This document shows, piece after piece, positions 60,755-64,000 of a DNA stretch of 64,000 nucleotides. Below the pieces are notes generated by a model that was not told the DNA's origin, ran no database searches, and worked only from the letters and a program-made list of their open reading frames with translations. A program made the translations under genes and the position numbers. Source of the stretch: Candidatus Parcubacteria bacterium. GTDB lineage: Bacteria > Patescibacteria > ABY1 > BM507 > UBA12075. The stretch lies in contig PKTK01000008.1 of NCBI GenBank assembly GCA_002869165.1, positions 25,056 through 89,055 on the forward strand. The letters run 5' to 3'. The first letter of the stretch is position 1; every line of letters begins with the position of its first letter.

Positions 60755-63631
60755 TTATATACTCTCTAAAATTAGCGAATTTTCTCCCAATTCCCTATTT
60801 GTTTCCTCTATTTTTTCTTTATTTGAAATTACAGCAACTGAGTAATCAAACCATTTATCAAAAAAATATTTTTCAGCCACATTTTTTATATCTTTTTGGC
60901 TAACTTTCAATAGTTTTTCTTTGAAATTCCTCCTTTTTTCATCATCCAAACCTGAAATTTCTCTAATATAAGATCTTTTTGCTTGTTCGACTTGAGTAAC
61001 TGGTTTTTCAATTTCTGAACTTGTGCTAATAATAGTTTCTTTTATTTCTGATTCTTTAAAATCTGTATTTAACAAATATTTCTTTGCTTCCCCAATAACT
61101 TCCAAAGTACTTTTAATATTTGGATCTCTATAAGAGCCCATCCATAAATTTCCCTCTAAATAATCATATTTACAAAAACCACCATAAGCCCCTCTTTTTT
61201 CTCTTATTTCTTTAAACAAAAATCCACGAGAAAGAAGTTTGCTGGCAATTTTTAAACTTGCAGAATCTTCATTACTAATATCTGGCATTAATTTTGCAGC
61301 TGCTACAAATGAGACATCTGTTGCGACTGAAACAGCTTGTCTTAAATTTTGCTTGGCTGAGAAATTATTTTCTCTTTCTGTTTTTTTTGCAAACGCAAAT
61401 TTTATCTTGTCTGCGCTATTGCCTATAACTGCCATAGAAACCAATGACTCAATGACTGTTTTCTTAAGCCCAAATAAATTATCTAAAAATTTATTATCAT
61501 CGGTCTCTGTCAATATTTGATTCTGTATTTTTATCTGACTAAGCCCATGCCAAAGATCCGCATTTCTGGTTATTTCAGATAATGGAGACAATGCCCTTAT
61601 TGATGCATAAACATGGCCATTATCCAACACAGATGATTTGAACTGAGCATTCAAAGACTGTAACAACATTTTTATTCTCTTCAAATCTTCAAAGTTTGTA
61701 TTATGGACAATTTCACTTATCAAAGAATTAGCCTCTTTGGCATTTCGATCTAAGTAATAAGAACTCAAAACCAAAAATCGATTAACAAAATTTTTGGCAG
61801 AAAAATTTTTAACTACATTTGCAGACAAATTAATATCACCCGTATACATATCTATCATGTTAGCCAGCTTGTCTGGATTATACTTTTTTGTTCCTAGCCT
61901 AGTTGTTAAATAAGAAAATATTGGAACAATCTCTTCCTGTTCTTTATTTATTGAATCTAAGTCATAACTAGCCAATAAATAACTTATACCTCTAGTGTTT
62001 TGCTTATAAACTTTTAGTCCATTTACATCGCTTGCTTTTAAACTTTTTTCCACTCCCTTTTCAATATCTTCCAAATCAAGCTTTGGTAAAATATCTGAAT
62101 CATCTTCAGCTTCTTGCATTTCTCTTAATTTATTATTTTCTCTTATTATTCTTTCTTTATCCTCTTGGTTTAAAGTTTTTTCTATTTTTAATAATTGCTC
62201 ATTTTCTTTTTGTAAATTCTTAGCGGTCATCTCCATATCAGGAGAAAGTCTTATGTATGCTCGATGCTTATTTTCAAGTAAATATTTCTTAATTAAATTT
62301 TCAAAATAATTATCATCTACTTTTTCTCTGATACTTTTTAAGTTATTATCAATTGCCATTCTTTCTCTTAGACTACAATCATGCACCAAAGGAGAAGCAA
62401 GCTCTAAAAACAATTTAATACCATAAGGATAGGGAATATTGGTTATATTCTTTTTCTTGATTTCTTTTTTATTGATTGTGGCTTCAATTATTTTTCTATC
62501 AATTTTATTTTTTACCAAATCCTCCAAAGTAACGATTATCAAATCCTGAACCTTGGAAATATTTTCCTTTTTAACATCTTTAAGCCCGATTACAAATTTT
62601 GTATCAAGATTTTCATTATCAAAACCGCTTACATCACAAAGTTCAGTACCAAAACCAGATTCAAGTAATGACTTTCTAAGTGGAGAGGAAATATTACCTA
62701 TTAATATATCCTCTAAAATCTCTAAACCTAAAATTTCCTGTGTATCAAACACGTTTGCAGTTAACCATGAAATACTTACATGATGTTTATCTTCATCACG
62801 AGAATCGTTAATTGGATAATAATATTTTGCACTTTTAATCCTATCTCTTCTATTTTCTTTTTTTATTATTATGGTTTTAACTTCGTCTTTAAAGTTGTCT
62901 AAAATATTTTTATTTACAAACTCTAGTTGTTTTTTTAATTCAAAATTCCCAAAGCTGTAAAATACGGCATTACTTGGATGATAGTGTTTTTTATGAAAAG
63001 CAATTAAATCTTCGTGGCTTAGACTTGGAATATCTCCAGGTTCTCCTCCAGAATTATAATGATAGGGAGCCTTCTCATACAACTCTGCCATTACGGCATA
63101 TTCGAGCAAACTGTCTGGATTGGAAACTACCCCCTTCATTTCATTGTAAACCACTCCATCAAATTTTAACTTTCCGTTCTCAATATTATAGCGCCACCCC
63201 TCTTGCATAAAACTTAACTTATCAAGTCTGGGATAAAAAACAGCATCAAGATACACACTCATTAAATTATAAAAATCTTTTTCGTTTGGTGATGAAAAAG
63301 GATAAGCTGTCCAGTCATTTGAAGTGAAGGCGTTCAGGAAGGTAGCGAGACTACTCTTTGTCATTGAAAAAAAAGGATCTCTAACAGGGTACTTTTTGGA
63401 TCCAGCCAGTGCAGTATGCTCAAGTATATGAGCTACACCTGTTGAATTTTCTGGAACAGTTTTTAGAAGTGTTACAAAAGTATTTTCTTTTGAGTCATTA
63501 GCAATATGTACAAAACGAGCTTTAGTACGAATATGTTCGAGTACCAAAACGCTTGATTTTGGTATTTGAATATCAAAGGTCTCTTTTATTTTCCAGCCTA
63601 GTATTTTTTGACAAGTTTCACAATTTTTCAT
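60755..63631 (-). CDS. M16C-family zinc metallopeptidase (presequence-protease-like)
   Basis: The 958-residue protein is a complete M16C clamshell peptidase. The inverted zinc motif HILEH is in TGVAHILEHTALAGSKKYPV (about residue 68), and the later Glu is in VVYNEMKGV (about 143-150). The four-domain length fits PreP/CYM1-like enzymes that degrade short peptides. No signal peptide, so cytoplasmic. It has its own promoter and a terminator-like hairpin directly in its leader. It is not linked to other genes of the window. Confidence 0.94.
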   Translation of the reverse strand: MKNCETCQKILGWKIKETFDIQIPKSSVLVLEHIRTKARFVHIANDSKENTFVTLLKTVPENSTGVAHILEHTALAGSKKYPVRDPFFSMTKSSLATFLNAFTSNDWTAYPFSSPNEKDFYNLMSVYLDAVFYPRLDKLSFMQEGWRYNIENGKLKFDGVVYNEMKGVVSNPDSLLEYAVMAELYEKAPYHYNSGGEPGDIPSLSHEDLIAFHKKHYHPSNAVFYSFGNFELKKQLEFVNKNILDNFKDEVKTIIIKKENRRDRIKSAKYYYPINDSRDEDKHHVSISWLTANVFDTQEILGLEILEDILIGNISSPLRKSLLESGFGTELCDVSGFDNENLDTKFVIGLKDVKKENISKVQDLIIVTLEDLVKNKIDRKIIEATINKKEIKKKNITNIPYPYGIKLFLELASPLVHDCSLRERMAIDNNLKSIREKVDDNYFENLIKKYLLENKHRAYIRLSPDMEMTAKNLQKENEQLLKIEKTLNQEDKERIIRENNKLREMQEAEDDSDILPKLDLEDIEKGVEKSLKASDVNGLKVYKQNTRGISYLLASYDLDSINKEQEEIVPIFSYLTTRLGTKKYNPDKLANMIDMYTGDINLSANVVKNFSAKNFVNRFLVLSSYYLDRNAKEANSLISEIVHNTNFEDLKRIKMLLQSLNAQFKSSVLDNGHVYASIRALSPLSEITRNADLWHGLSQIKIQNQILTETDDNKFLDNLFGLKKTVIESLVSMAVIGNSADKIKFAFAKKTERENNFSAKQNLRQAVSVATDVSFVAAAKLMPDISNEDSASLKIASKLLSRGFLFKEIREKRGAYGGFCKYDYLEGNLWMGSYRDPNIKSTLEVIGEAKKYLLNTDFKESEIKETIISTSSEIEKPVTQVEQAKRSYIREISGLDDEKRRNFKEKLLKVSQKDIKNVAEKYFFDKWFDYSVAVISNKEKIEETNRELGENSLILESI

Positions 63632-63641
63632 TTTTTTGTAT

Positions 63642-63668
63642 AAAAAAACCGCTTTATTGCGGGGTTAT
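63642..63668 (-). terminator. Terminator-like hairpin between promoter and start of the M16 gene
   Basis: On the minus strand AACCCCGC / GCGGTTTTTTT (loop AATAAA) ends 11 nt before the ATG at 63631. With the promoter just upstream this looks like an attenuator. Confidence 0.6.
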
Positions 63669-63680
63669 TTACTTGTTTTA

Positions 63681-63709
63681 ATTATAAATTACTTATCAAT
63701 TTATGGCAA
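63681..63709 (-). promoter_or_regulatory. Putative promoter of the M16 peptidase gene
   Basis: Minus-strand TTGCCA (63709-63704) and TATAAT (63686-63681) with 17-bp spacer; start of transcription would be near 63674. Confidence 0.5.
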
Positions 63710-63771
63710 ACTATTTATTTTGTGCTTTTTAGCTTGCACTTTTATATTTACACTTTTACTATAGTTCAAGT

Positions 63772-63798
63772 CTCACACCGTCAATATTGTATATAATA
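63772..63798. repeat. 27-bp direct repeat, copy 1
   Basis: Starts CTCACACCGTCAATATTGTA. The identical 27 nt recur at 63956-63982, outside a long hairpin. Confidence 0.8.
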
Positions 63799-63880
63799 TA
63801 AAATGAACTTATTTTACAATTTGCTTATTATTTTTCTATAACCCACACTACTCAAGGATGGTTCAAGTCTCAGCTGCAAT

Positions 63881-63925
63881 CACGTATAATAAAACAACCC
63901 TAAATCGGGTTGTCTTATTATACGT
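63881..63925. repeat. Long inverted repeat (20-bp stem, one mismatch)
   Basis: CACGTATAATAAAACAACCC and GGGTTGTCTTATTATACGTG with loop TAAATC. It resembles a strong terminator or an invertible-element arm; no gene in the window ends here. Confidence 0.75.
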
Positions 63926-63955
63926 GCTCCCAGATGGACTTGAAGAGGCGGAAGC

Positions 63956-63982
63956 CTCACACCGTCAATATTGTATATAATA
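63956..63982. repeat. 27-bp direct repeat, copy 2
   Basis: Identical to 63772-63798. Short TTCAAGTC motifs lie near each copy (63764, 63861 and, inverted, 63936). Confidence 0.8.
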
Positions 63983-64000
63983 AGCAATAAATTTGTTTAA

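Noticed and set aside
63760..63960. tRNA gene suggested by GGTTCAAGTC-like T-loop strings
   Set aside because: The flanking bases do not pair into a T-stem or acceptor stem on either strand.

Overview
The window is a 64 kb AT-rich segment that most resembles a Patescibacteria/CPR (Parcubacteria-type) genome. This assignment is inferred from gene content: prepilins with type IV pilus ATPases, PilM-like proteins, DUF2341/LamG giant surface proteins, DUF916-like envelope proteins, a 53-residue AbrB-like protein and compact overlapping operons. No rRNA or tRNA was found to confirm it, and the phylum call is not tested by phylogeny.

Layout. 1-7365 (minus) is one uninterrupted reading frame for a giant surface protein (at least 2455 residues) that runs off the left edge. 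7654-13066 (plus) is a chemotaxis operon: CheW, CheY, CheB, a CheA split by a single in-frame stop, CheC, CheD and a pseudo-receiver. It runs directly into a type IV pilus operon (13068-21208): PilB, PilC, four pilin-like proteins, a PilM-SH3b fusion, a further prepilin and a receiver. 21692-30237 (minus) carries a second, rearranged set: histidine kinase, receiver, second PilB, second PilM-SH3b fusion, prepilin and a methyl-accepting chemotaxis protein. 30234-35526 (minus) holds decaying sensory genes: a YeiH-type transporter with an in-frame TAG, a sensor remnant, a four-PAS protein and a histidine kinase cut by TAA. 35574-38603 (minus) has a methyltransferase, an SDR reductase and an OmpR-type regulator.

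38748-43908 (plus) is a carbohydrate operon with a probable leaderless first gene: GH130, a glycosyltransferase fused to a helical glycosidase-like domain, a methyltransferase and an (alpha/alpha)6 glycosidase. 43909-45258 is a repeat-rich island with a DUF559 endonuclease between 103-bp direct repeats, ending in an AbrB-like gene with a palindromic operator. 45383-47308 (minus) encodes a glycosyltransferase and a PIG-L deacetylase. 47324-56366 (minus) is an envelope cluster: cohesin-domain protein, Hsp20, dockerin-bearing protein, small coiled-coil membrane protein, FGE-like protein and three DUF916-like proteins, one with a LytR_C domain. 56460-57530 is an IS481-like element. 57652-60276 has two paralogous surface proteins and a MerR-like regulator. 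60755-63631 is an M16C peptidase, followed by a repeat-rich tail.

How the genes fit together: the chemotaxis genes sit next to pilus genes and no flagellar gene is present, so the likely output is twitching or pilus behaviour. Several key signalling genes carry lesions: a stop in CheA and a degenerate CheA ATP site, a missing phospho-Asp in one receiver, a stop in a minor prepilin, in a kinase and in YeiH. The most interesting signals are these recurring single in-frame stops, the duplicated PilM-SH3b fusions, the cohesin/dockerin pair in a non-cellulosomal context, and promoter-terminator-start arrangements upstream of some genes.
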